From NCBI GenBank assembly GCA_026705025.1, contig JAPPBN010000026.1, positions 248,001-312,000 on the forward strand: DNA of 64,000 bases, read 5' to 3'. The translations under genes and the position numbers were made by a program. The DNA comes from Bin125 sp026705025. GTDB lineage: Bacteria; Chloroflexota; Dehalococcoidia; Bin125. How positions within the stretch are numbered: position 1 is the first letter of the stretch; the number at the start of each line of letters is the position of its first letter. Under the pieces are notes generated by a model. It saw only the letters and a list, made by a program, of their open reading frames with translations, was not told where the DNA came from and searched no databases. Positions 52,225-60,850 of this stretch are shown piece after piece.

Positions 52225-52950
52225 TCAGCGGCGCCGCAGTTCCGCGGCGAGTTGGTCGTGGAAGCGGCGTGCGTCGGACAGGGCCTGACGGGCTTGCTCG
52301 ACCGTGGGATTCGGCCCCCAGTCGGGATAGCGTCCGCCGAGACCCTGATAGGTTGCGCCGCGCAGGTCCATACCTGTCGTCCACTCGCGCATCTCTTCGG
52401 GCAGGAGCTCGGCCAGCTCATGCAACTTGTGGCTGAGCGGGACGCGTATCTGTTCCATGAAGAGCGCCGCCTTGATCGCCTTCTCTAGCGACTGCTGTGC
52501 ATACCAACTCGTTTGATTGGCGAATCGCGGTTCACTGTCGAGACTGTCCTGTCCCCGTTCGGCGTACTCCAAATCGTCTCTCGCTTGCTCCAGCCACTCG
52601 AGCGCCGTGGCAAGGTGCGGATTCTCCTGCTCGTACACCAACTTCCCCTCCTCCAGCGCGTTGTTGAGCAACGTGCCCGCGACGCGTCCGCGCTGCACCA
52701 CCTGCTCGGCGGTGACGACGATGATGTCGGCGCTCAGTTTGAGTCCATCAAGCTGTCCGTAGGCCTTGCCGCGGCAGGCGCGGCGGTCGGCGGCGCTGTC
52801 GAGCACGAGCATGAGATCCACGTCGCTGTGTTCATGCTGATCGCCGCGCGCGCGTGAGCCGAACAGCCAGATCTGCAGCGGCTCGACGGCCTCGGCAATC
52901 CGCTGGACGATAGTCGCCACTTCCGACTGGGCCTGGTCCGTGGTTGTCAT
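52225..52950 (-). CDS. Nucleotidyltransferase-HEPN fusion (MNT-HEPN toxin-antitoxin-type)
   Basis: 241 residues. N-terminal minimal nucleotidyltransferase with GSRARG (31-36) and DVD (43-45), the catalytic pair. From about residue 110 a HEPN helical domain follows (SWYAQQSLEKAIKAALF.., LSHKLHELAELLPEEM). Two-gene MNT/HEPN systems work by AMPylation of the HEPN toxin by MNT; here both are in one chain. A third TA-type locus within 11 kb. Whether it is an active toxin system or a housekeeping fusion cannot be told. Confidence 0.85.
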   Translation of the reverse strand: MTTTDQAQSEVATIVQRIAEAVEPLQIWLFGSRARGDQHEHSDVDLMLVLDSAADRRACRGKAYGQLDGLKLSADIIVVTAEQVVQRGRVAGTLLNNALEEGKLVYEQENPHLATALEWLEQARDDLEYAERGQDSLDSEPRFANQTSWYAQQSLEKAIKAALFMEQIRVPLSHKLHELAELLPEEMREWTTGMDLRGATYQGLGGRYPDWGPNPTVEQARQALSDARRFHDQLAAELRRR

Positions 52951-53059
52951 GGCTTCATTGTAGGAACTCGGTGGGAACTCGCCGGGCGATTGCCCGAGCA
53001 GTCAACGGTCGCGTCCGGGTCAGGTAGACTACCGCCAACTGTCAGAGGACGGCAGCAGA

Positions 53060-54307
53060 ATGCCTGCCTGGAAGGATTTGCGCATGGTTACCGCTGAACG
53101 AGCGTCGACCGACCCGGTTGGATATGAAATCCCCGAACACCGCACGGTGACCCCGGGCGTTGAGGGCTGGACCCGCACGGCGCGACCAGGCGACCCCAAC
53201 AAGTACTTCATGGTCTCGGCCGACTGCCACGTGCACGAGCCGGTTGATCTGTGGGAGCGCCGCGTCGACGAGCAGTTCCGCCACCGTCTGCCGAGGATTG
53301 AGGTAGACGAAGACGGCGTCCGCTGGCAGGTGACCGAGGGTCACCGCCCGACCAAGATTCGCGACCTCAAACTGGCTGGCGAAGATCTTGTCCGTGACAA
53401 GCACGGCAACGCATTCCCCGAAGAGCGGGTCCGAGACATGGACCTCGACGGCGTTGACGCCGAAATCATCTTCCCCAACAAGGGACTCTCGATGTGGGCG
53501 ACTTCCGATCCGGTCTTCGCCAACGCCATGTGCAGCGCCTGGAACGACTGGGCCTGGGACACCTTCGGCGACACGTACGACCGCTCGTCGCCGCTGGCAT
53601 CAGTCGCCACCGGTGACATTCCCGGCGCGATCGCCGAGATCCAGCGTTCGGCCGAGCGCGGCTTCCGCGGCTTCTCCTTCCCGGCCAAGCCGGTCTGGGG
53701 ACCGACGGGCGAGGACTCCCGCAACTACAACCTGCCCGAGTTCGACCCGCTCTGGGCCGCAGTCGAGGAAACCGGCCTGCCGATCACCTTCCACGTCTCG
53801 ACGGGACGCGACCCGCGCGGCGCGCGCGGCAACGGCGGCGCGGTGACCAACTACGTCTTCCATTCCCTGGCCATGACCATGGAACCGGTCATCAACATGT
53901 GCGCCTCGGGCGTCTTCCAGCGCTTCCCTGGTTTGCGAGCAGGAACCATTGAGGCCGGAATCGGCTGGATCCCGTGGGCCCTCACCGCGATGGACGAGGC
54001 CTATCACAAGCACCACATGTGGGCCTTCCCCAAGCTGGAGGGGCTGCCCTCGGACTACTACCGAGCGCACTGCTTCGGCTCGTTCCAGGACGATGGGCCT
54101 GGGATCGACCTGGCCCGCAAGTATGACCTGGTCGACAACCTGCTCTGGGCCAACGACTATCCGCATCACGAGGGCTCGTGGCCGCATTCCGCGGCGGCGA
54201 TCGAACGCACAATGGGAGACCTGACCGACGAGGAACGGGCCAAGATCCTGGGCCTCAATGCGGCCAGACTGTTCAACTTCGACGTTCCTGAGTCGAAACG
54301 CCTCTAA
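53060..54307 (+). CDS. Amidohydrolase family 2 (ACMSD-like) protein
   Basis: 415 residues, paralogue-type relative of the 4838-6034 enzyme. The first-strand motif SADCHVHEP has both His of the HxH metal site. TFHVSTGRD supplies the third ligand region and LWANDYPHHEGSWP the catalytic Asp. Barrel segment AGTIEAGIGWIPWALTAMD is typical. An alternative start ATG at 53084 trims eight residues. Compared with the first homologue it keeps the full HxH rather than one His. Metal-dependent decarboxylase or hydrolase, substrate unknown. Confidence 0.9.
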   Translation: MPAWKDLRMVTAERASTDPVGYEIPEHRTVTPGVEGWTRTARPGDPNKYFMVSADCHVHEPVDLWERRVDEQFRHRLPRIEVDEDGVRWQVTEGHRPTKIRDLKLAGEDLVRDKHGNAFPEERVRDMDLDGVDAEIIFPNKGLSMWATSDPVFANAMCSAWNDWAWDTFGDTYDRSSPLASVATGDIPGAIAEIQRSAERGFRGFSFPAKPVWGPTGEDSRNYNLPEFDPLWAAVEETGLPITFHVSTGRDPRGARGNGGAVTNYVFHSLAMTMEPVINMCASGVFQRFPGLRAGTIEAGIGWIPWALTAMDEAYHKHHMWAFPKLEGLPSDYYRAHCFGSFQDDGPGIDLARKYDLVDNLLWANDYPHHEGSWPHSAAAIERTMGDLTDEERAKILGLNAARLFNFDVPESKRL

Positions 54308-54364
54308 GAGAGATCGCGGAGGAAAGCGTGCCTGCCGGTGTGCAAGCCACCGTGCAAATGTGTG

Positions 54365-54370
54365 TATAAT
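54365..54370 (+). promoter_or_regulatory. Consensus -10 box (TATAAT) upstream of aapJ
   Basis: TGTGTATAATGCG, 63 bases before the aapJ start; the -35 region 17-18 bases upstream (TGCAAG) is weak. A 5-bp hairpin CGGTG..CACCG overlaps the -35 region, possibly an operator (inference). Confidence 0.45.
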
Positions 54371-54432
54371 GCGCGATTAGCGGAGTGGCCTTCGGGCGTG
54401 TGATCAGAAGGCATTGAAAGGATTGGGTTGAT

Positions 54433-55665
54433 ATGAGATTGCCAAGTCTGAAAGGACGGCGGCTCGTCAGCGCCCTGCTGTTTGCAGGCGCTGCGTTGGT
54501 TGCCGGCGCAGTAATCGGCGCCTGTACGTCTGATGAGGACGACCAGCAGGCACAGGCGACGGAACAACAACAGCAGCAGATGGAGCAGCAGGATCAACCT
54601 GCGGAGCAGCAACAGCAGGAGCAGCAGCGCGCCGCTCCCAGAGCACAGGATTCCGGCGAGCCTCGCGGTAACACGATCCAGCTCGTCCAGGATCGCGGCA
54701 CCCTCAAGTGCGGCGTCAAGCAAACGCAGCCGCTCTTCGGATTCCGAGACGACCAGGGCAACGTGACCGGATTCGACATCGAGTTCTGTAAGGCGATTGC
54801 CGCCGCAGTGCTCAAGGACGCCGACGCCGTTGAGTACGTCGACGCCTCTGATGCCTCAACTCGGTTCGAGCTGCTGGCCGACGGCCAGATCGACATTCTG
54901 ATCCGCACGACCACCATCACCAGCTCCCGCGACATGGAACTGGACGTCGACTTCGCCCAGACCACCTTCTACACCGGACAGGGCTTCGCCGTTCGCAAGG
55001 ACTCGGGCATCAACTCGACCAGCGACATGGCCAACGCCGCAATCTGTGTCCAGACCGGTACGACCACCGAGCAGAACGTGGCCGACCACTTCACCGACAT
55101 CGGACTCGACTACGAGCCGACCGGTGGTCTGAGCCAGGATGTCGCCGCCGCCTTCTTCGAGGGCCGCTGTGACGTGCTGACCGCTGACGCCTCCGACCTC
55201 GCCTCCCGCATCGTCGTTCGCGACGACGCCGACGACTACAAGATCCTCCCGCAGATCATCTCCAAGGAGCCGCTGGCTCCTGGCGTGCGCGACTATGACA
55301 GCGACTGGAAAGACGTCGTCAACTGGGTCGTCCACGGCCTGATCCGCGCCGAAGAGATCGGTATCACCCAGGCCAACGTGGCCGCGATGGCTTCCAACCC
55401 GCCGAACACCGAGGTCGCCCGACTGCTCGGCGTGCCGTTTGGTGACGGTGAAGTTGCCGCACTCGGCTTCGATGTCGTCGACGCTCAGTTCATCCAGCGC
55501 GCGATCGCTGCGGTGGGCAACTACGGCGAGATCTACGACCGCGAGATTGGCAACGCCATTCCGCGTGACTGCACGCTCAACGCACTGGCACGACCGCTGC
55601 CCAGCGAGGCAGTGGATTGTGGACCCGGTGAGGGCGGCATCATGTACGCGCTGCCGTACCGCTAG
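54433..55665 (+). CDS. aapJ: General amino-acid ABC transporter substrate-binding lipoprotein
   Basis: 410 residues. Lipoprotein signal with lipobox AVIGAC (lipidated Cys), then a roughly 45-residue Gln/Glu-rich linker (..EQQQQQMEQQDQ..) that tethers the binding domain. The binding domain is family 3 solute-binding (LKCGVKQTQPLFGFRDDQGN, VTGFDIEFCKAIAAAV), of the AapJ/BztA group, wide-specificity L-amino acids. It is followed by a strong hairpin and then aapQ, aapM and (after an insertion) aapP. The Gln-rich linker is shared in style with the 61989 lipoprotein. Confidence 0.93.
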   Translation: MRLPSLKGRRLVSALLFAGAALVAGAVIGACTSDEDDQQAQATEQQQQQMEQQDQPAEQQQQEQQRAAPRAQDSGEPRGNTIQLVQDRGTLKCGVKQTQPLFGFRDDQGNVTGFDIEFCKAIAAAVLKDADAVEYVDASDASTRFELLADGQIDILIRTTTITSSRDMELDVDFAQTTFYTGQGFAVRKDSGINSTSDMANAAICVQTGTTTEQNVADHFTDIGLDYEPTGGLSQDVAAAFFEGRCDVLTADASDLASRIVVRDDADDYKILPQIISKEPLAPGVRDYDSDWKDVVNWVVHGLIRAEEIGITQANVAAMASNPPNTEVARLLGVPFGDGEVAALGFDVVDAQFIQRAIAAVGNYGEIYDREIGNAIPRDCTLNALARPLPSEAVDCGPGEGGIMYALPYR

Positions 55666-55693
55666 ACCGACACAGTCAGGTCGATACAGCAAG

Positions 55694-55715
55694 GGGCCGC
55701 CCTCTGGGGCGGCCC
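55694..55715 (+). terminator. Hairpin between aapJ and aapQ
   Basis: 9-bp stem GGGCCGCCC-type with loop TCTG, 28 bases after the aapJ stop, followed by TGTTGCTATCT (weak T-tract). It probably acts as a partial terminator or 3' stabiliser, giving more binding protein than permease, as is usual in such operons. Confidence 0.6.
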
Positions 55716-55824
55716 TGTTGCTATCTCCGTTTCTATTGCCAACTCGTGCCCGGGCCAATAGCTCGGCCTTCTCGGTTAACCTGTTGCGAAACCCCAAGCC
55801 GACTCGGATCGTGAACAGAGCCTG

Positions 55825-57048
55825 ATGTCTGCGCAAGCGCCCGCGCCTCCATCGCCTTCCGCCGGCGGACCACCGCCCTCGGACGCGGTACCGCTGTTCT
55901 ATCGGCGAGGATTCCGCCGCCTGCTGCAGCAGGGGATCTATGTCGCCATCACGGCTCTGGTCGCCTGGTACGTCTACGACTCGCTCGATCTGCGCGAGTT
56001 TGGCTTCGGGTTCCTTGACGATCCGGCTGCGTTCAAGGTCGGCAATCAGTGGCTGACCGACATTGACGGCGTCACCAACAATCGAATCACGATGTACCTC
56101 GTCGGCGTCTGGGCGTCACTGCGAGTCGTCTTTGTCGCCATTCTGCTCTCAACCCTCGTTGGCGTCCTGGTTGGCGTGTCCCGCCTGTCCTCCAACTGGC
56201 TGGTGGCTCGCCTGGCGATGCTCTACGTCGAGATCTTCCGCAACACTCCCCTGCTCGTGCAGGTGGTGCTCGTCTACGCCATCTTCCTCGTCGGCGCCCC
56301 GATCATCCAGGAAGTCGTCAACATCGGCGACTTCGCTTTCATCTCAAACCGTGGACTCGCAATCCCCTGGCCCGTTCCCAATGACGGCTTGTGGGGACTT
56401 CCGGACTGGTTTATCGGCGTCTGGGTAGCGCTACTGATCGCGATCGGCGCGGTGGCGATGACAGTCCGTCGTACCCGCCAGAACCGGGAACGCGAGACCG
56501 GTCAGCCGCAGTTCGCCAATCGCTGGGCATTCGGCATCTTCGCCGTCGGCGCGCTGGTCACCTTCATCATCCTGGGCCTGCCGGTGAGCATCGATCGACC
56601 CTACATCGAGGGCACCCGTTACCTCGAGGGCATGGTGATCAGGCCGGAGTTCGCGGCCCTGACCATCGGCCTCACGCTGTACACCGGCGCGTTCAACGCC
56701 GAGATCGTCCGGGGCAGTATCCAGGCGCTGCCAACAGGTCAAACCGAGGCGGCAAACGCCATCGGGCTGTCCGGCTATCAGCGCCTCACTCTGGTCATCC
56801 TGCCCCAGGCATTGCGCCAGATGATTCCCTCGATCACCAACCAGTACCTCAACGTCAACAAGAACTCGTCGCTCGCCTACGCCGTGTTGTACGACGACCT
56901 CTTCCGCGTGGCAGGGATCATTCAGAACAAGGCCGGCCACGCGTTGGAGATGTTCTTTGTCATCATCGTCACCTACATGTTGATTTCCCTGGTCATATCT
57001 GCCGTCATGAACCTCATCAACTCCCGCGTCACGCGGGTCGGCGTCTGA
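55825..57048 (+). CDS. aapQ: Amino-acid ABC transporter permease (AapQ-like)
   Basis: 407 residues, long-form permease with about 8 helices. The His/Glu/Gln permease signature is present: EIFRNTPLLVQ, and the EAA loop is GSIQALPTGQTEAANAIGLS followed by LPQALRQMIPS. The intervening ~120-residue insertion between TM segments is typical of AapQ/BztB. N-terminal Pro-rich, cytoplasmic. Works as heterodimer with AapM. A 12-base gap separates it from aapM. Confidence 0.93.
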   Translation: MSAQAPAPPSPSAGGPPPSDAVPLFYRRGFRRLLQQGIYVAITALVAWYVYDSLDLREFGFGFLDDPAAFKVGNQWLTDIDGVTNNRITMYLVGVWASLRVVFVAILLSTLVGVLVGVSRLSSNWLVARLAMLYVEIFRNTPLLVQVVLVYAIFLVGAPIIQEVVNIGDFAFISNRGLAIPWPVPNDGLWGLPDWFIGVWVALLIAIGAVAMTVRRTRQNRERETGQPQFANRWAFGIFAVGALVTFIILGLPVSIDRPYIEGTRYLEGMVIRPEFAALTIGLTLYTGAFNAEIVRGSIQALPTGQTEAANAIGLSGYQRLTLVILPQALRQMIPSITNQYLNVNKNSSLAYAVLYDDLFRVAGIIQNKAGHALEMFFVIIVTYMLISLVISAVMNLINSRVTRVGV

Positions 57049-57060
57049 GCGGGGTCCGAT

Positions 57061-58338
57061 ATGTCTGAACAGCCGCCAATCCCGCGACCCGAACAGCGTC
57101 CCTTGCCGCCCGCCCCCGGCGCAGGCCAGCGCCGGATCGTTCTGCCGCCGCATCGACAGCGGGCGCGACGCCCCCGTTCGGTGCGCGTCCGCGAATGGGT
57201 GCGCAAGAACCTGTTCCCCTCGACCGGCGGCACCCTGCTGACCCTGATCGCCGCTGCGATCATGGGGGCGATCGTCGTGGGCGTCGTCATCTTCATCTTC
57301 TTCGGCGCGAACTGGCAGGTCATCACCCACAACCGCTGGCTGCTGTTCGCGGGCGGATTCCCCCACGAGGAAGCCTGGAGACTCTGGGTCAGCATCGCCG
57401 TCGTATTTGCCCTGATTGGCGCCGCCTACGGCACATGGTCCTCGTTCGGCCGGCGCGACCATCTCTTCGTCCTCTTGGTCGGCGGCTTCGTCATTTTCCT
57501 GATGGCCCACGGCGGCGCCGCGATCTGGTCCACCCTCTACTTCCTGATTGCCATCGGTTGCATGTACCTGGGTTACGCGGCGACCGTCTGGATGCCGCGA
57601 GAGACTTCAACCCTACGGACCTTCCAGGTGCGCCTGGTCGGCGGGCTGCTGGCGATCTCGCTGCCGCTTGTCCTGATCATCCTGCTGGTCGGCGGAGAAG
57701 TAGGTCCGCGCCACCTGGACGGGTTTGTCCTGAACCTGATCCTGGCGCCCGTCGGCATCGTCGGCGGGGTCGTTCTCGGTATCCCGCTGGCGCTCGGACG
57801 AGCATCGCGGCTGCGATCGATCTCACTCACCTGCACGGCCTACATCGAGATCGTCCGCGGGGCGCCGTTACTCGGCTGGCTCTTCGTAGCGCTCTTCATC
57901 CTCGACGATGTCATCGGCGGCGATTTGATCATCCGCGCCATGGTCGTGATGGCCGTGTTTACCGGCGCCTACATGGCCGAGTACATTCGCGGCGCGTTGC
58001 AGGCGCTGCCCCGCGGCCAGTTTGAGGCCGCACAAGCCGTCGGCCTCACGGAGATGCAGCGCACGCGCCTGATCATCATGCCACAGGCGCTGCGCATTTC
58101 GATTCCACCGATGGTCGGCCAGGCCATCTCAATCTGGAAAGACACCACCCTGGTGACGGTGATTCTGCCCCTGAGAGAATTGAAGGGCAACGCCGACTCG
58201 GCCATCGCACAGTTCGAGTTCACGCCCGACCGGATCGAAGCCTACGTCTTCGTCGCCGTCATCTTCTGGATTGTCGCCTTCGCGATGTCTCGCATCTCTC
58301 AACGAGTCGAGCGCGCACAGGGTGTCGGCGAACGCTAG
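57061..58338 (+). CDS. aapM: Amino-acid ABC transporter permease (AapM-like)
   Basis: 425 residues, about 8 helices with long Pro/Arg-rich cytoplasmic start. The permease signature EIVRGAPLLGWLF and EAA loop GALQALPRGQFEAAQAVGLT match AapM/BztC. It ends 4 bases before the stop of the convergent hicB gene; the ATPase gene aapP follows only after the hicAB insertion. Confidence 0.93.
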   Translation: MSEQPPIPRPEQRPLPPAPGAGQRRIVLPPHRQRARRPRSVRVREWVRKNLFPSTGGTLLTLIAAAIMGAIVVGVVIFIFFGANWQVITHNRWLLFAGGFPHEEAWRLWVSIAVVFALIGAAYGTWSSFGRRDHLFVLLVGGFVIFLMAHGGAAIWSTLYFLIAIGCMYLGYAATVWMPRETSTLRTFQVRLVGGLLAISLPLVLIILLVGGEVGPRHLDGFVLNLILAPVGIVGGVVLGIPLALGRASRLRSISLTCTAYIEIVRGAPLLGWLFVALFILDDVIGGDLIIRAMVVMAVFTGAYMAEYIRGALQALPRGQFEAAQAVGLTEMQRTRLIIMPQALRISIPPMVGQAISIWKDTTLVTVILPLRELKGNADSAIAQFEFTPDRIEAYVFVAVIFWIVAFAMSRISQRVERAQGVGER

Positions 58339-58342
58339 CCCC

Positions 58343-58636
58343 TCAGTCGGCCACCTTGGCCGCCTCGTGCTCCTCAGATTCCAAAAGCGGGTACTCGGGC
58401 TCGGCGAACCGGGCGCCCTCGGGCACGTTGACCTCAACCACGGCGGCATCAACGCAAGTATGCGCCGGCAGCGCCTCGTCGTCTTCGACGTAAGCCTCAA
58501 TGTGGAACTCGATCGCCTCGCGGATCATCTCCTTCGTCTCCTCGAAAGTGTCGGCAGCCGCGACGCAACCTGGGAGGTCCGGTACAAATGCGCACCAGTT
58601 GTTAGGGGCCTGTTCGAACACCACAACGTACTTCAT
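58343..58636 (-). CDS. hicB: HicB antitoxin
   Basis: 97 residues. The partial RNase H-like HicB fold is visible: KYVVVFEQAPNNWCAFVPDLPGC then ADTFEETKEMIREAIEFHIEA. No clear C-terminal HTH or ribbon-helix-helix is seen; the tail is acidic. Its ATG overlaps the hicA stop (ATGA), so the pair is coupled. It neutralises HicA and probably represses the operon. Confidence 0.92.
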   Translation of the reverse strand: MKYVVVFEQAPNNWCAFVPDLPGCVAAADTFEETKEMIREAIEFHIEAYVEDDEALPAHTCVDAAVVEVNVPEGARFAEPEYPLLESEEHEAAKVAD

Positions 58637-58836
58637 CGAACATCCTCTTCCTTGAGACCAGCTTGGTCCAGAGTACCCTTCCAGGTCTTGATCTTCAGAT
58701 CAGTAGACGGCCGTCCGGCAATCGTCACGGTCCCCGGCTTCGCTGGGTGTTTGTAATGCCGATGACTGCCCCGCTGACGCACGAAGTACCAGCCGTCCGC
58801 CTCAACGATTTCGATGGCCTTTCTGACTTTCGGAAT
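58633..58836 (-). CDS. hicA: HicA toxin, start codon apparently ATT
   Basis: Reading from the HicB overlap back to an in-frame TGA gives 67 residues: (I)PKVRKAIEIVEADGW, then FVRQRGSHRHYKHP with the catalytic His in GSH, then TVTIAGRPSTDL and the tail KGTLDQAGLKEEDV. Relatives start MPKVRKA. Here the codon at the Met position (58836-58834) is ATT, and no ATG, GTG or TTG lies between it and the upstream in-frame stop. So either ATT is used, giving very low expression, or the start is mutated and the toxin is off. HicA degrades mRNA. All key residues are otherwise intact. Confidence 0.85.
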   Translation of the reverse strand: MPKVRKAIEIVEADGWYFVRQRGSHRHYKHPAKPGTVTIAGRPSTDLKIKTWKGTLDQAGLKEEDVR

Positions 58837-58946
58837 CGGTCAACGACGCCACCAGAAGCCTTGCCGTTTCACATCGAGACCACTTCGCGTTCCGGCCTGA
58901 GTACCATTAGCATCGCAGCAGGGTGACGAAGATCGAAGGACGCGCA

Positions 58947-59798
58947 ATGCCAGACGAACTATCGCCGGCGGAGATCATTGCCGAGTCGGCAGGCCCCAAG
59001 GCGGCATCATCCGCAACAGCGGAAGCGAACGGCGACGCCGAGGTGTATTCCCCTCGACTGGCCGGTTCGAAGGACATGATCGTCACCGAGCATGTCGACA
59101 AGTGGTTCGGTGATTTCCAGGCACTCGATGACGTTTCATTGAGAATCAAAGAGCACGAAATCGTCGTCATCCTCGGACCGTCCGGGTCCGGCAAGTCAAC
59201 CTACATTCGCTGCCTCAACCGGCTGGAAGAGCACGACGCTGGACGGATTGTGATCGACGGGATCGAGCTCAACGAAGACGTCCGCGCCCTGGCCGCGATT
59301 CGCGAAGAAGTCGGGATGGTCTTCCAGCAGTTCAACCTCTTCCCGCATCTGTCGGTGCTGAGCAACATCACGCTCGGCCCGCAGAAAGTGCGGCACATGC
59401 CCAAGCTCGAGGCCGAAGCGCTGGCCATGCAGTTGCTTGAGCGCGTGGGCATTCCCGAACAGGCCGACAAGTTTCCCTCCCAGCTCTCCGGTGGTCAGCA
59501 ACAGCGCGTCGCGATTGCGCGTGCCCTCGCCATGCAGCCAAAGATCATGCTCTTTGACGAGCCGACCTCGGCGCTCGACCCCGAGATGATCAAGGAAGTG
59601 CTGGACGTCATGCAGGAGCTGGCAGAGTCCGGCATGACGATGATCGTCGTCACACACGAGATGGGCTTCGCCCGCGAGGTCGCCGATCGGCTCGTCTTCT
59701 TCGACGAGGGCGCGCTGGTCGAACAGGGCACCCCCGAGCACTTCTTCACCAACCCGCGCGAGGAACGCACCAAGCTGTTCCTCAGCCAGATCCTCTGA
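58947..59798 (+). CDS. aapP: Amino-acid ABC transporter ATP-binding protein
   Basis: 283 residues. Walker A GPSGSGKST, Q-loop FQQFNLFPH, signature LSGGQQQR, Walker B IMLFDEPTSALD and the switch His (VVTHEMGF). Belongs to the polar amino acid ATPase group (AapP/GlnQ). GAAGGA six bases before ATG 58947 favours it over GTG 58923. A non-conserved 45-residue N-terminal extension precedes the ABC domain. It powers AapQM; separation from aapM by hicAB on the other strand suggests insertion into a former contiguous operon. Confidence 0.94.
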   Translation: MPDELSPAEIIAESAGPKAASSATAEANGDAEVYSPRLAGSKDMIVTEHVDKWFGDFQALDDVSLRIKEHEIVVILGPSGSGKSTYIRCLNRLEEHDAGRIVIDGIELNEDVRALAAIREEVGMVFQQFNLFPHLSVLSNITLGPQKVRHMPKLEAEALAMQLLERVGIPEQADKFPSQLSGGQQQRVAIARALAMQPKIMLFDEPTSALDPEMIKEVLDVMQELAESGMTMIVVTHEMGFAREVADRLVFFDEGALVEQGTPEHFFTNPREERTKLFLSQIL

Positions 59799-59800
59799 TT

Positions 59801-59833
59801 CCCTCTCCCCCTGGGAGAGGGCTAGGGTGAGGG
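59801..59833. repeat. Palindromic interspersed repeat, second copy
   Basis: CCCTCTCCC, loop CCT, GGGAGAGGG, then CTAGGGTGAGGG, matching the coding-region copy at 11618-11650 with three differences. It begins 2 bases after the aapP stop. Its GAGGG end lies five bases before the start codon of the HAD gene. Confidence 0.85.
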
Positions 59834-59838
59834 TTCCG

Positions 59839-60555
59839 ATGACCGATCTCAGCGGCGTTCGAGCGCTGACCTTCGACGTGTTCGGGACCGTCGTCGATTG
59901 GCACTCCTCGGTTTCAGCCGAAGTCGCCGCGTTTCTCGAGCGCCACGGCGTCGAGGCTGACGCTGGCTTGTTCACCGACCGCTGGCGCCGCGAAGGCTAC
60001 GCCGGCGGCATGCGCCTGGTGCGAGACGGTGAACTGCCTTTCCAGACCGCCGACCAGCTGCACCTTCGCATGCTGAAGATTCTGCTGGAGGAACTGAGCA
60101 TCGAGACCGAGCTCGCCGAGGTAGAGGAGCTCAACCGGGCCTGGCATCGGCTGCATCCATGGATCGACTCGCCCGGCGGACTGCAGCGCTTGCGCTCGCG
60201 CTTCGTCGTCTCGACGCTGTCCAATGGCAACGTCGACCTGCTGGTCAACATGGCCAAATTCGGCGCTCTGCCCTGGGATTGCGTCCTCTCGGCTCAGATC
60301 ACCGGAGCGTTCAAGCCCGAGCCACAGTGCTACCAGCGCGCAGCCGAGCTACTGGGCTGCGGGTCGCACGAGGTGATGATGGTCGCCGCCCATCAGGGTG
60401 ACCTGCTCGCCGCCGCCAGGACCGGCATGAGAACTGCCTTCGTCCCCCGGCCCGACGAAGCCGGCCCCAACTTTCCCGTCGACCTCACCCCCGACCCCTC
60501 CTTCGACATCGTCGCCACCGACTTCCACGACCTCGCAACCAAACTCAACTGTTGA
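59839..60555 (+). CDS. HAD-superfamily hydrolase, haloacid-dehalogenase type II-like
   Basis: 238 residues. Motif I FDVFGTVVDW (nucleophile Asp13), motif II STLSNGN (Ser/Asn), and motif III FKP with Lys in GAFKPEPQCY, then a hydrophobic MMVAAHQGDL in place of the usual xxGD..DD loop. This is the L-2-haloacid dehalogenase group pattern, but activity may be on phosphate or halo esters. ATG 59839 follows GAGGG supplied by the repeat at 59801-59833; ATG-type start 59827 is in-frame upstream but weaker. Confidence 0.86.
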   Translation: MTDLSGVRALTFDVFGTVVDWHSSVSAEVAAFLERHGVEADAGLFTDRWRREGYAGGMRLVRDGELPFQTADQLHLRMLKILLEELSIETELAEVEELNRAWHRLHPWIDSPGGLQRLRSRFVVSTLSNGNVDLLVNMAKFGALPWDCVLSAQITGAFKPEPQCYQRAAELLGCGSHEVMMVAAHQGDLLAAARTGMRTAFVPRPDEAGPNFPVDLTPDPSFDIVATDFHDLATKLNC

Positions 60556-60850
60556 GCACCGCCTCCTCAGACTCCAGGTCCGATGCCCCGCACTTGATGC
60601 GGGGCCCAGACCGCGATCGCCAAGTGGAGCAGAGCGCCAGCGCCTTGACTCGATCGGCACGGACCCGCAGCAATCGCCTCGCTGCCCGCTCTGGCGCCGA
60701 CCCAACCGGCATCGTCAACCACGACGCGTTCACCTGGCGCGCCAGACCCACCCCGCGCAGTTCAATCCCATATGGTCAGAACATCAGTCCTTGCACAACT
60801 ATGGAGCGGCCCTCAATGTCTATTGCAACCCGGTACACCCGCCAGCACAC
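60556..60850. other. Noncoding gap with an 8-bp hairpin repeat
   Basis: Contains GCCCCGCA-CTTGA-TGCGGGGC at 60585-60605, just after the HAD stop, possibly its terminator, though it also resembles a dispersed GC palindrome. The rest is unassigned. The gene-free stretch continues with the decamer element to 61102. Confidence 0.55.
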
